Assembly: GCF_021390475.1 (NCBI RefSeq)
Contig: NZ_JAJUWS010000006.1
Span: 62,001 to 126,000, forward strand
DNA: 64,000 nucleotides
Source: Streptomyces sp. ST2-7A
GTDB taxonomy: Bacteria > Actinomycetota > Actinomycetes > Streptomycetales > Streptomycetaceae
Reading direction: 5' to 3'
A model generated the notes under the pieces. That model saw only the letters and a list, made by a program, of their open reading frames with translations. It searched no databases and was not told the origin of the DNA. The position numbers and the translations under genes were made by a program. Below, piece by piece: positions 15,939 to 24,385 of this stretch; positions within the stretch are counted from its first letter, which is position 1, and every line of letters starts with the position of its first letter.

Positions 15939-17755
15939 GCCGGAACGTCCCGGGACCGTTCGCCCCCCGACGGCAGCGGGTCGGCGGTGCCGGTCGTCCC
16001 GCCCGTCCGCCCCGCCCGCCGGTCGCGCAGCAGGACGCCTCCCCACGCGGCCAGACCGAGCAGCGCCAGGCCCCACTCGGGGGCCGCGCCCACCCGGTCG
16101 GCGACGGTGCGCTCGTCACGCAGCGGGAGTTCGCCCACCAGCACGTCCCGGGTGAACTCCTCGGTGCGCTGCACGATGGTCCCGTCCGGGGCGACGATCG
16201 CGCTGATGCCGCTGGTGGCGGCGGTGACGATCGCCCTGCCGTGCTCGACGGCCCGCAGTTCCGACATGGCCAACTGCTGCTCGGGTTGACCGGTGTGGCC
16301 GTAGGTGGCGTTGTTGGTCTGGATCACCAGGGCCCGGGCGCCGGCGTTGACGGTGTCGCGGACGATGCCGTCGTAGGCGACCTCGAAGCAGATGACGTCG
16401 CCGAGTCGGGCCGGGCCGACGTCGAGGACCCCGGTCTCCTCGCCGGGCCAGAAGTCACGGGGTACCCGTTCGAGCCGGGTGATCACCTTGCTCAGCTGGG
16501 GGCGGAAGGGGACGTACTCCCCGAAGGGCACCGGATGCTGCTTGGTATAGGAGTCGCCGGGGCCGGTCACCGGGTCCCAGACGATGCCCTGGTTCTCCAC
16601 GTACCCGGCCTCGGTCGGGTGGTCGACCAGGGCACCGACGAGGATCGGCACCCCGATCGAGCGGGCCGCGCGGTCGATCGCGGCGCGGGCCCGCGGGTGG
16701 CGGTGGGGGTCGAGGTCGGAGGCGTTCTCCGGCCAGATCACCAGGTCGGGACGCTCGACACGACCCTCCCGAACGTCACGGGCCAGTTCCAGGGTGGCGT
16801 CCACGTGGTTGGTGAGGATCATCATCGGTCGACCGAGGAAGTCCATACCGGGCTGTTGGACGTTGCCCTGGACCACCGCGATCCGCACGGTCTCCGCGGG
16901 TTCGGTGGGCACGGGTACCGCCCGACCGGCCAGCATGGTGCCGCCGGCCGCCAGGAGCGCCAGGGCGGCGCCCGCGAGGGGCGGCAGGGGGCGGGGTCGG
17001 GCGGGGCGCCCCGGGCTGTCTCGCGCCCGGAGGGCCGTGACCAGGCGGAGGCCGACGAGGGCCAGCAGCGCGCCGGTGAGGGCCACCGCGAAGGTCACCA
17101 GGGGCGCCCCGCCCCACGCGGCGAGGGGCGTGAAGGGAGTGGAGGTGTTGGCGAAGGCCAGCCTTCCCCAGGGAAACCCGCCCAGCGGGACCCGGTCGCG
17201 GGCCCACTCCTGGGCGACCCACAGACAGGCCGTCCACAGCGGCCACAGCGGGAGACGGGAGACCGCCGCCAACCCGGCGCCCAGTGCCGCGAGGAAGAGC
17301 GCCTGCAGGAACGCCAGCCCCAGGACCGCGTCCCAGCCGATGACGTGGAGCCACTTCAGCAGCACCACGAAGAAGGGCAGGCCCAGACAGAGACCGATCC
17401 ATGCCCCCCGCCGGGCCCCGGCGCCCCGGACCAGCAGGCTCAGAGTCGCGACGGCGAGTACCGACAGCGGCCACCAGCCGTAGGGGGGGAAGGCGAGGGC
17501 GAGGGCCACCCCGGCGAGGACCGCGCCCGCGGTCCGGGCCACCACGCCGCGCGACGCCGCCCGTATCCGCTGCCCCTTCCGGGGGCCGGGAGCCGGCACG
17601 GCACCGGTCACGGCTCCGGCCGGGGTGCCGGAGTCGGCGGAGTCGGTGGGAACGGCCGCGGCTCCGGCCGGCCGGCCGGAGCCGCCGGGCTCGTCCCCGG
17701 CACGGCCGGCACGGTCGTCGTCGGCGACGGGAGCGGTCGGGTGGCCGGCCGGCAT
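15935..17755 (-). CDS. lnt: Apolipoprotein N-acyltransferase
   Basis: 606 aa from ATG at 17755 with GTGAGGA upstream. Transfers a third acyl chain to the N-terminal Cys of lipoproteins. Ala/Gly-rich N-terminal ~65 aa, about seven membrane helices (~70-285), then an extracytoplasmic nitrilase-like domain with the triad Glu in WPENASD, Lys in SYTKQHPVPFGEYVPF, Cys in DVICFEVAYDG. A last helix at ~565. Longer than E. coli Lnt (512 aa) because of the N-terminus and tail. Coupled to ppm; in M. tuberculosis the two are one fused protein. Confidence 0.93.
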   Translation of the reverse strand: MPAGHPTAPVADDDRAGRAGDEPGGSGRPAGAAAVPTDSADSGTPAGAVTGAVPAPGPRKGQRIRAASRGVVARTAGAVLAGVALALAFPPYGWWPLSVLAVATLSLLVRGAGARRGAWIGLCLGLPFFVVLLKWLHVIGWDAVLGLAFLQALFLAALGAGLAAVSRLPLWPLWTACLWVAQEWARDRVPLGGFPWGRLAFANTSTPFTPLAAWGGAPLVTFAVALTGALLALVGLRLVTALRARDSPGRPARPRPLPPLAGAALALLAAGGTMLAGRAVPVPTEPAETVRIAVVQGNVQQPGMDFLGRPMMILTNHVDATLELARDVREGRVERPDLVIWPENASDLDPHRHPRARAAIDRAARSIGVPILVGALVDHPTEAGYVENQGIVWDPVTGPGDSYTKQHPVPFGEYVPFRPQLSKVITRLERVPRDFWPGEETGVLDVGPARLGDVICFEVAYDGIVRDTVNAGARALVIQTNNATYGHTGQPEQQLAMSELRAVEHGRAIVTAATSGISAIVAPDGTIVQRTEEFTRDVLVGELPLRDERTVADRVGAAPEWGLALLGLAAWGGVLLRDRRAGRTGGTTGTADPLPSGGERSRDVPA

Positions 17756-17857
17756 GGGCGTGGTCCTCACGGGAGAAAAGACGGTTCGGTGATCGACCGT
17801 ACCGCGTCCCGGCCGGTGGGGAACCGGCCGGGGAGGTGCCGGCCGCCCGCCGGGCGG

Positions 17858-17948
17858 CGGGTGGGGCCCGGTGCTCTTCGGGCCGGCCCCGGGGTCGCTG
17901 GCTGCGGCACCCCGGGGTCGTTGTCTGTTGAGCACCGGACCCCACCCG
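17858..17948 (-). promoter_or_regulatory. Long stem-loop in the lnt leader
   Basis: GGGTGGGGCCCGGTGCTC (17859-17876) and GAGCACCGGACCCCACCC (17930-17947) pair over 18 bp with a single mismatch, plus one flanking C-G pair. The 53-nt loop contains two copies of GACCCCGGGG-type sequence on the minus strand. It begins about 100 nt before the lnt start. Could be an attenuator, a terminator for an upstream transcript, or a stability element. Confidence 0.45.
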
Positions 17949-18106
17949 GGTCTCACCCGTCCGGTCGATGGCACCCGCCATCCGCCCGCGCCGACACCGG
18001 ACCTGGCTCCCGGCGGGGGTCGTGACAACCCGCCACCCTGTGATCCGACGGCTTTCGGCGGACGCACGGACACACCGACCGGTACGTCCCGTGGTGGACG
18101 CGGCCG

Positions 18107-18137
18107 AACCTACCCCTCGGCTCCAACCGACTGTCAA
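18107..18137 (-). promoter_or_regulatory. Candidate housekeeping promoter toward lnt
   Basis: On the minus strand TTGACA (18132-18137), a perfect -35, is followed after 19 nt by TAGGTT (18107-18112), a good -10. The spacer is 1-2 nt longer than usual. It would give a ~345-nt leader before lnt. Confidence 0.5.
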
Positions 18138-18351
18138 CACGTCCCCGACCTGGAAAGACCTCGCGAAACCGCAGGTCGGGAAGACGTGACCGGCGGGACG
18201 TCCGGCGTGTCGGAACGGCCGGGCGCCCCGCCGGCCCGGCACCGCGCGGCGGGGCGGTCACCGGTCGGATACCGATGAACCACCCGTTCGGAGCAGTGGC
18301 GACGGCGCCGGGCCGGCCGGGCGCCGTGGAACGGGGCGGGCCGGGGTCGGC

Positions 18352-20019
18352 TCAGTCCGCCGTGTGGATCACCCGGCCGGCGACCACCGTGCGCAGACAC
18401 TCCGGGGAGGGCTCTCCGGGGGAGAGGTCGGGAAGACCGGGAGTGGCGGAGCGGGGGTCGGTGGACCACCGGGCGACCCGGTCGTCCGGAGCCTGCACGA
18501 CCAACTCCCCCACCCGCCACACCGCGTAGTCGGCCGGGGCTCCGGGGACCAGCACCCCGCCGTCGTCGCGGCCCAGGGCCCGCCAACCGCCCCGGGTGTG
18601 GGCGGCGAAGGCGGCCCGGACGGAGACCCGGTGCGCCGGGTTCCGGTGGTGGGCGGCGGCCCGCAGCGCCCCCCAGGGGTCGAGCGGCGTCACGGGCGCG
18701 TCGGATCCCAGCGCGAGGGGCACCCCGGCGCGCAGGAGTGCCGCGAAGGGGTTGAGCCCGGCGGCGCGTTCGCGCCCCAGCCGCATCGCGTACATGCCGT
18801 CCGGGCCGCCCCAGGCCGCGTCGAAGGCCGGCTGCACCGAGGCGGTCAGGGCCAGGTCGGCGAAGGCGGCGACGGTGTCGGGGGTGAGCATCTCGGCGTG
18901 CTCGACCCGGTGGCGCAGGGCACGGACGCGGTCGGTGCCCACCCGCTCGGCGGCGGTTCGCACACCCTCCACCACGGTGGTCACGGCCGCGTCGCCGATG
19001 GCGTGGAAACCGGCCTGCACCCCGGCCAGCGTGCAGGCGGCCACGTGGTCGGCGACGGCCCGGGCGTCCAGGTGGGCGGTCCCCCGACTGTGCGGGGCGT
19101 CGGCGTACGGGGCGTCCAGCAGGGCGGTGCGCGACCCCAGGGAGCCGTCGACGAACAGGTCCCCGGCGGCGCCGACGGCACCGAGCTCCCGGATCGCGGT
19201 GGCGGCCCCCGGCTCGGTGACCGCCTCGGCCCAGTAGCCGTGCACCCGCGGGGCCGGCTCACCGGCGGCCAGCCGGAGCAGGGCCGTGAGGTCCTCGGTG
19301 GAGGAGATCTCCGGACCGGCGCACTCGTGCAGCCCGCCGATGCCCAACCCGGCCGCCCGGCGGAGGGCGGCGCGCTGGGCCGCCGCGCGCACGGCGGGCC
19401 CGATGGAGCCGTGGGCCGCCCGGCGCACCGCGTGGTGGGCGGCGGCGGTGAGGGGGCCGTCGGGGTCGAAGCCGGGGTGTCGGGCGACATCGACCACCCG
19501 GTCCAGCAGGGCGGTGGAGGCCAGCGCGGAGTGGACATCCACCCGGGTGAGGTAGACGGGTCGGCCCCCCGCCGCCGCGTCGAGCCGGTCCCGGCCCGGC
19601 GGCCGGGGGTCCGCCCAACCGGTGGTGTCCCAGCCGTGGCCGAGGACGACCTCGTCGGCGGGCAGGTCGCGGGCGTGTTCCCGCACCCGGCGCAACAGGT
19701 CCTCGGCGTCCCGGGCGCCGGTCAGGTCCAGGCCGGTGAGGGCGAGTCCGGTGGCGGTGGCGTGCACGTGGGCGTCGACGAAGGCCGGGGCGACCAGGGC
19801 TCCCCGCAGTTCGACGATCTCGTCGACGGTCTCCGCGAAGGACGCGGCGGCGCCCTCGGCCCCGACCCAGGCGACGGTGTCACCGCGCACCACCATGGCG
19901 GTGGCGAAGGGATCGGCCGGGGTGTGGACGGTGCCGCCGCGCAGCAGCACGGTGCGGGGCGGGGCCCCGGCCTCGGGGGCGGGGGGTCCGGGTTCTTCGG
20001 GTGTGATGCGCCGACTCAT
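18352..20019 (-). CDS. Amidohydrolase, YtcJ-like (amidohydrolase 3 family)
   Basis: 555 aa from ATG at 20019. Metal-dependent hydrolase with a composite beta-sandwich/TIM barrel. Metal-ligand motifs in order: AFVDAHVHATATG, GFHAIGDAA, LRHRVEHAEM, and LGSDAPVTPLDPWGAL near the C-terminal end of the barrel. YtcJ relatives deacylate N-formyl or N-acyl compounds; the substrate here is unknown. Length is typical (~540). The Lrp regulator gene lies 61 bp upstream on the same strand and might be co-transcribed. Confidence 0.85.
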   Translation of the reverse strand: MSRRITPEEPGPPAPEAGAPPRTVLLRGGTVHTPADPFATAMVVRGDTVAWVGAEGAAASFAETVDEIVELRGALVAPAFVDAHVHATATGLALTGLDLTGARDAEDLLRRVREHARDLPADEVVLGHGWDTTGWADPRPPGRDRLDAAAGGRPVYLTRVDVHSALASTALLDRVVDVARHPGFDPDGPLTAAAHHAVRRAAHGSIGPAVRAAAQRAALRRAAGLGIGGLHECAGPEISSTEDLTALLRLAAGEPAPRVHGYWAEAVTEPGAATAIRELGAVGAAGDLFVDGSLGSRTALLDAPYADAPHSRGTAHLDARAVADHVAACTLAGVQAGFHAIGDAAVTTVVEGVRTAAERVGTDRVRALRHRVEHAEMLTPDTVAAFADLALTASVQPAFDAAWGGPDGMYAMRLGRERAAGLNPFAALLRAGVPLALGSDAPVTPLDPWGALRAAAHHRNPAHRVSVRAAFAAHTRGGWRALGRDDGGVLVPGAPADYAVWRVGELVVQAPDDRVARWSTDPRSATPGLPDLSPGEPSPECLRTVVAGRVIHTAD

Positions 20020-20080
20020 GTCGATCAGTCTCGCGCGAACCCCGCGCGGACCGGTGCCCGGGGTCGTGGGGACCGGGGGT

Positions 20081-20521
20081 TCACACCCGGGGCGGGCGTG
20101 CCTCGTAGGGCGTGGAGAGGACCACGGTGGTTCGGGTGGAGACACCGGCCAGCGACCGGACCCGGGCCAGGAGGTTTTCCAGATCGGCCGGGCCGGCGAC
20201 CCGGACCTTGAGGATGTAGTTCTCCTCGCCGGCGACGCTGTGGCAGGCCTCGATCTCGGGCACCTCCGCGAGCCGGTCGGCGATGTCGTCGGGGGCGCTG
20301 GGGTCGAAGGGCTTGACCGAGATGAACGCGGTGAGGGGCAGTCCCAACGCGTCGGGGTCCACGACCGCGGCGTAGCCGCGGATCACGCCGCGGCGCTCGA
20401 GCCGGCGCACGCGTTGGTGGACGGCCGAGGTGGACAGGCCGGTGGCTTTACCCAGGTCGGTGTAGCTCATGCGGCCGTCGCGCACGAGCAGTTCCACGAT
20501 GTGCCGGTCCAGTTCCTCCAC
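20081..20521 (-). CDS. Lrp/AsnC family regulator
   Basis: 146 aa from GTG at 20521; the longer in-frame upstream part is Pro/Arg-rich and not Lrp-like. N-terminal HTH (DRHIVELLVRDGRMSYTDLGKATGLSTSAVHQRVRRLERRGVI), then the RAM effector domain with PLTAFISVKPFD, EIEACHSVAGEENYILKVRV. A GGTAGG site lies ~10 nt upstream. Divergent from the Cys-motif protein gene across a 263-bp region carrying two matching palindromes. Ligand unknown; amino acids are usual. Confidence 0.9.
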   Translation of the reverse strand: MEELDRHIVELLVRDGRMSYTDLGKATGLSTSAVHQRVRRLERRGVIRGYAAVVDPDALGLPLTAFISVKPFDPSAPDDIADRLAEVPEIEACHSVAGEENYILKVRVAGPADLENLLARVRSLAGVSTRTTVVLSTPYEARPPRV

Positions 20522-20647
20522 AGTCGGCCAACCTACCCGCAGCCGGGGTGGGGGAACAGTCGGAGGCGGGCCGTGCACACCGGGTGGTCGTGATCGGCCG
20601 TCCCGAATCCCGCCCCGGCGCACGGGGGCGCATCCGGCCATCCGGCC

Positions 20648-20663
20648 TGTGGCCAAGACCACA
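20648..20663. promoter_or_regulatory. Palindrome TGTGG-N6-CCACA, copy 1
   Basis: TGTGGCCAAGACCACA: 5-bp arms around a 6-bp centre. Lies in the divergent lrp / 20785 region, 79 bp (centre to centre) from a second copy of the same design. Confidence 0.55.
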
Positions 20664-20725
20664 ACCGTGTCGCCGTGTGCGGCGGTGCGCCGCGATTACC
20701 GGGGCCCCGCCACGGGCAGTGCTTG

Positions 20726-20743
20726 CTGTGGCCCGGGCCACAG
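20726..20743. promoter_or_regulatory. Perfect 18-bp palindrome, copy 2 of TGTGG-N6-CCACA
   Basis: CTGTGGCCCGGGCCACAG reads the same on both strands. It lies 41 bp before the ATG at 20785 and shares the TGTGG/CCACA arms of the site at 20648. A likely operator pair; the Lrp regulator encoded next door is the obvious candidate binder, though this is inference. Confidence 0.6.
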
Positions 20744-20784
20744 TTCGGCGCCCACGGGTCACAGTTCCGCATCTGGGGGATGCC

Positions 20785-21441
20785 ATGCGCACCGTGAAGA
20801 CCGTTCACCGCACCGTCCGGGACGCCGCCGAGCACCGCCCGGAGCGTTCCGTCCCGGCCCCGACGACCACCGGTGCCCGGGGTCGGACCCTCCTCGCCGG
20901 CCCCCGGGGGCACCTGACCCCGGTGGAGGACGACACGAGGACCGGACGGCCCGATCCCGCCGCGGAGACCGACCCGCCGCCGAGCCCGACCACACCCGCC
21001 ACACCCGCCGAATCCACCGCGCCCACCGACGCCGACGGGCCGGGGGGACGCGGGCGCCCCGCTCCGCTCTCCCTGGTCGGGACGGAAGCCCGGGACGCCC
21101 GGACCCCCGGGGACACGGGAGACGACCCGACGCCGGTGGAGTCCCGGGTGGCGTGCCCGGAGTGCGGCCAGCGGATCGCCCTGCCGCCCGGCCCTGGTCT
21201 CCTTCCGGTACACGCGCTGTGCCCGACCCCCTGGAACCCCTTCGGTCTCACCGTGTGCCGGGGCACCGGTCGCCCGGTGCCGGAAGGGCTCGACGACCCG
21301 GCGGAGGGTGTCGACGCGCTCGTGGAGGCGCTCCCGACGGCGCTGCCGGAAGGGTTGGACTGGCGCCTGCGGCCGTTCTCCCACCAGGGCGGTCCGGGTA
21401 CCCGGCCGATGCGGGTGCCCGCCATCCGTCGCGCGGCCTGA
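20785..21441 (+). CDS. Hypothetical protein with CPECGQR motif
   Basis: 218 aa from ATG at 20785 after GGGGGA. N-terminal MRTVKTVHRTVRDAA, then a long disordered Pro/Thr/Asp-rich stretch (~25-120), then a compact C-terminal part starting VACPECGQRIALPPG...LPVHALCPTPWNPFG. Only three clear cysteines in that region, so a complete zinc site is uncertain. No membrane segment or known catalytic motif. Divergent from the Lrp gene behind two palindromes, suggesting it is regulated by that or another repressor. Function unknown. Confidence 0.65.
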   Translation: MRTVKTVHRTVRDAAEHRPERSVPAPTTTGARGRTLLAGPRGHLTPVEDDTRTGRPDPAAETDPPPSPTTPATPAESTAPTDADGPGGRGRPAPLSLVGTEARDARTPGDTGDDPTPVESRVACPECGQRIALPPGPGLLPVHALCPTPWNPFGLTVCRGTGRPVPEGLDDPAEGVDALVEALPTALPEGLDWRLRPFSHQGGPGTRPMRVPAIRRAA

Positions 21442-21499
21442 ACACGCCCGGAACGACCGGGGGCCCCGCCCGGTACGGGGCCCCGGCGCCGGGGACGGC

Positions 21500-22678
21500 T
21501 CAGTCCCGCTCCGGCGGGCCGATCAGGTCGCGGGAGATGACCACCCGCTGGATCTGGTTGGTGCCCTCCACGATCTGCAGCATCTTCGCCTCCCGCATGT
21601 ACCGCTCGGCGGGGAAGTCGGAGGTGTAGCCGTAGCCGCCCATGAGCTGCACCGCGTCGGTGGTGACGCGCATGGCCGCGTCGGTGCAGAACAGCTTGGC
21701 CATCGCGGCGTGTCGGGCGACCGGCTCGCCGGCGTCGTGTCGACGCGCCGCCTCCAGGTACAGGGCCCGGCCCGCCTCGACGGCGGTGGCCGCGTCGGCG
21801 AGCATGAACCGCACGCCCTGGAAGTCGGAGATCGGTCGGCCGAACTGGCGACGGCCGGTCACGAAGTCGATGGCCTCGTCCAGCGCGGCGCGGGCCAGCC
21901 CGATCGCGCAGGCGGCGATACCCATGCGCCCGGCCTCGAGCGCGTCCAGCGCGATCCGGAAGCCCTCCCCCTCCTCGCCCACCCGCCGGTCGTCGACGAC
22001 CCGCACCCCGTCGAGGTGGAGCTGTGCGGTGGGGGATCCGTTGAGGCCCATCTTGCGCTCGGGCGCGGCCGCGCCGAGCCCGGTGGCGTCCCCGGGCACG
22101 AGGAAGGCGGTGATGCCCCGCGCGCCGGGGCCGCCGGTACGCGCCAGGACGGTGTGGAAGTCGGCGATCCCGCCATGGGTGATCCAGGCCTTGGTGCCGG
22201 TGATCACCCAGGCGTCGCCGTCCCGCACGGCACGGGTCCGCAGGTCGGCTGCGTCGGAGCCGGCCGCGGGCTCGGAGAGGCAGTAGGCGCCCAGCAGTCC
22301 GCCTCCGAGCATCGCGGGCAGGTACTCGGAACGCTGTTTCCCCGTGCCGTGGCGGGCCAGGGCGTGACAGGCCAGGGAGTGCACCGAGACACCGAGGCCG
22401 ACGGTCAGCCGGGCCGCCGCCAACTCCTCCAGGACCTGCAGGTACACCTCGTAGGGCTGGCCCCCGCCACCGTGTTCGGACGGGTACGGCAGGCCGAGCA
22501 GTCCCAGTTCGGAGAGGGCGCGGAAGGTCTCGCGCGGGAAGCGGCCGGCGGCCTCCTCCTCGTCGGCCGCGGGGCGGATCTCGCGTTCGGCGAAGTTCCG
22601 CACCAGCTCCATCAGGGCCCGGGTCTCCCCGGTATCGGGGGTGGGCCGCGTGGGCAGCGGATCGGGGGCGGGGGTCAT
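21500..22678 (-). CDS. Acyl-CoA dehydrogenase (short/branched-chain type)
   Basis: 392 aa from ATG at 22678 with GGGAGGA. FAD-dependent. AYCLSEPAAGSDAADLRT and ITGTKAWITHGGIADF are the two family signature loops; FGRPISDFQGVRFMLAD contacts FAD; LMGGYGYTSDFPAERYMREAKMLQIVEGTNQIQ carries the Glu (VEGT) at the catalytic-base position of the short/medium-chain class. Length is standard. The substrate cannot be fixed from sequence. Preceded by a plausible promoter. Confidence 0.92.
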   Translation of the reverse strand: MTPAPDPLPTRPTPDTGETRALMELVRNFAEREIRPAADEEEAAGRFPRETFRALSELGLLGLPYPSEHGGGGQPYEVYLQVLEELAAARLTVGLGVSVHSLACHALARHGTGKQRSEYLPAMLGGGLLGAYCLSEPAAGSDAADLRTRAVRDGDAWVITGTKAWITHGGIADFHTVLARTGGPGARGITAFLVPGDATGLGAAAPERKMGLNGSPTAQLHLDGVRVVDDRRVGEEGEGFRIALDALEAGRMGIAACAIGLARAALDEAIDFVTGRRQFGRPISDFQGVRFMLADAATAVEAGRALYLEAARRHDAGEPVARHAAMAKLFCTDAAMRVTTDAVQLMGGYGYTSDFPAERYMREAKMLQIVEGTNQIQRVVISRDLIGPPERD

Positions 22679-22807
22679 CTCGCTCGTCCTCCCTCTCGGG
22701 CACGGGGCAGCGGACGTCCCGGGTGCGGCGCCGCTGCCGTGGTGGGCCGGTGCGGCCGGTCCGCCGGATCGCGGCGGAGTCGGCTGATCGCTCCGGATCG
22801 CGTGTGG

Positions 22808-22836
22808 AGTATGACTGATCAGCGGCGTCGCGTCAC
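22808..22836 (-). promoter_or_regulatory. Promoter candidate for acyl-CoA dehydrogenase 21500-22678
   Basis: Minus strand: GTGACG (22831-22836), 17-nt spacer, CATACT (22808-22813). Predicted leader about 120 nt. Several TGATC(A)G elements lie around the -10 and downstream. Confidence 0.4.
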
Positions 22837-22848
22837 GGGTGGGAGGGA

Positions 22849-24228
22849 TCAGCGCACCCCGGCCCGGCGCAGGGCGGCCCGTTGCGCGGCGTCGGGCCGC
22901 CGGGGGTGGATCAGGTAGCACACCCCGCCGCTGCCGCTCCCGGTACCGCCGCCCGCCAGGGGACGACGGGTGCGCAGCCAGACGGTTTCGAAGGCCCGAC
23001 GCGGATACACCCGCCGCACGTCGGCGTTGTCGCGGCCCGCCGGGTCACGGACCACGATGTCGCCGTCGTCGGTGAAGCCGGCGACGACCAGCAGGTGACC
23101 GGGGGTGTTGTAGCCGGCACCGGGGACTTCCTCCGCGCGGAAGGCCTGCGAGGTGATCACCGGGAGTCCGGCGGCGATCAGGTGCTCCAGGGGGGCCAGC
23201 GAGTCCAGTCGGGTGACGACGGCGGCCAAGCCGGGGTGGTGGGCGGCGTACGCGGTGTTGAAGGGCCAGTTGCCGCAACCCCGGTATACGTGGTCGTAGG
23301 TGTGGCGGGCGGCGTGGCAGATCCAGGGATCGTCGTGATCCGGGTCGTGGTCGGCGAGATCCTCCGGGGAGGCGGCGTGTCCGTGGTGGGCGAGGACCAT
23401 CTGGGTGGAGGCGGGGCTGCACCAGGCCTCTCCCCCACCGGCGTACTCGGGATGGCGACCGGTATGGACGTACTGCGACCAGGCGGGTACGTCCAGTTCG
23501 ATGCCGCGCGCCGGCCCCGGCGGCACGGCGGGCACGGTGTCCCGGTCGGGGAGGTCGGAGGCCATGACCGCGAGCCGGCGCAGGGTGGGTACGGCCGTGA
23601 CGCCGGGGGCCCGCCGGAACGACACCCGCACCCGGCAGCCGATCATGCGCACGGGGCCCCGCGCGTCGTCGAGGGCGATGGTGTCGGTGAGCACCCGGCT
23701 GACGCCGTCGCCCTGTCCGGCGACGGAGCCCCGGCGCGGATCGAGGTCGGTGTCGTGCAGGGCCCATTCGGCGAGGGTGTAGCGGGGGGAACGGCCGGTG
23801 TCGGAGTAGCGCACCTCGGCCTCGATCAGGACGGCGGTGCCCGGCGGGGTGTCGGCGTTCCAGGAGACGATGATCTCGTCGGCGGGGACGACGGGGCGCA
23901 GCCAACGGGAGGTCCACCGGGCGGTGTCGGAGTCCTCCCGGGGGACGACCCCGGCGCCGTCGGACCCGGAGGTCGGCCGGGTGCCGTCGAGGGTGCCGGT
24001 GGCCCAGTGGTCGGCCGTGTGCAGGACGATCAGGTCGACGGGGGCGTTCCGGTCGCCGGCGCCGACGGCGGATCCGGTCGCGGCCCGGGCGGTCGTGGAG
24101 GTCGTCGGGGCGAGGAAGCCGCCGAGCGCCCCGCCGAGCAGGGCGCGCCGACCGGTGGACCACGAAGCCGCGGGGCCGTCGTCGGGGATCCGGGGCTCCG
24201 GGGTGACGGGTCGGACGGAGTCGGTCAC
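22849..24228 (-). CDS. Tat-exported C39-like peptidase (peptidase_C39_2)
   Basis: 459 aa from GTG at 24228 behind GAGGGGAG. A twin-arginine signal is visible (STGRRALLGGALGGFLAP, RR at 27-28, cleavage near ARA~49). An N-terminal ~190-aa beta-rich domain of unknown role is followed by a papain-fold C39-like domain: C270 in EAWCSPASTQMVL, H378 in TPGHLLVVAGF, D395 in VVRDPAG. C39_2 proteins outside transporters are secreted cysteine peptidases of unknown substrate. No metal or carbohydrate-binding module recognised. Divergent from the kinase-EccA-like pair. Confidence 0.85.
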   Translation of the reverse strand: MTDSVRPVTPEPRIPDDGPAASWSTGRRALLGGALGGFLAPTTSTTARAATGSAVGAGDRNAPVDLIVLHTADHWATGTLDGTRPTSGSDGAGVVPREDSDTARWTSRWLRPVVPADEIIVSWNADTPPGTAVLIEAEVRYSDTGRSPRYTLAEWALHDTDLDPRRGSVAGQGDGVSRVLTDTIALDDARGPVRMIGCRVRVSFRRAPGVTAVPTLRRLAVMASDLPDRDTVPAVPPGPARGIELDVPAWSQYVHTGRHPEYAGGGEAWCSPASTQMVLAHHGHAASPEDLADHDPDHDDPWICHAARHTYDHVYRGCGNWPFNTAYAAHHPGLAAVVTRLDSLAPLEHLIAAGLPVITSQAFRAEEVPGAGYNTPGHLLVVAGFTDDGDIVVRDPAGRDNADVRRVYPRRAFETVWLRTRRPLAGGGTGSGSGGVCYLIHPRRPDAAQRAALRRAGVR

Positions 24229-24373
24229 GCGGTGGCTCCCCTCGGGTGCGCGGCCGATCGGCCGCCCGGTTCCGAGCCCAGTGTGACCGGAGTGGCGGGA
24301 GCCCGCCGGCATTGGGCCGTCGGGGGGCGGGGCGCGGGCGCCGGACGCCCGGTCCCCGTGGACACGGCGCGCG

Positions 24374-24379
24374 TACGCT
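24374..24379 (+). promoter_or_regulatory. -10 for a leaderless transcript at 24386
   Basis: TACGCT ends 6 nt before the GTG at 24386, the spacing expected when the first transcribed base is the start codon. No Shine-Dalgarno precedes the GTG. No clear -35. Confidence 0.45.
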
Positions 24380-24385
24380 GGCCCG

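Larger units (their letters stand above)
17756..18351. other. 596-bp intergenic region upstream of lnt
   Basis: No convincing gene on either strand. It holds a promoter candidate facing lnt (18107-18137), a long inverted repeat in the resulting leader (17858-17948), and a somewhat lower-GC stretch at ~18000-18190. The part near the amidohydrolase stop (18230-18351) shows nothing distinctive. Confidence 0.6.
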
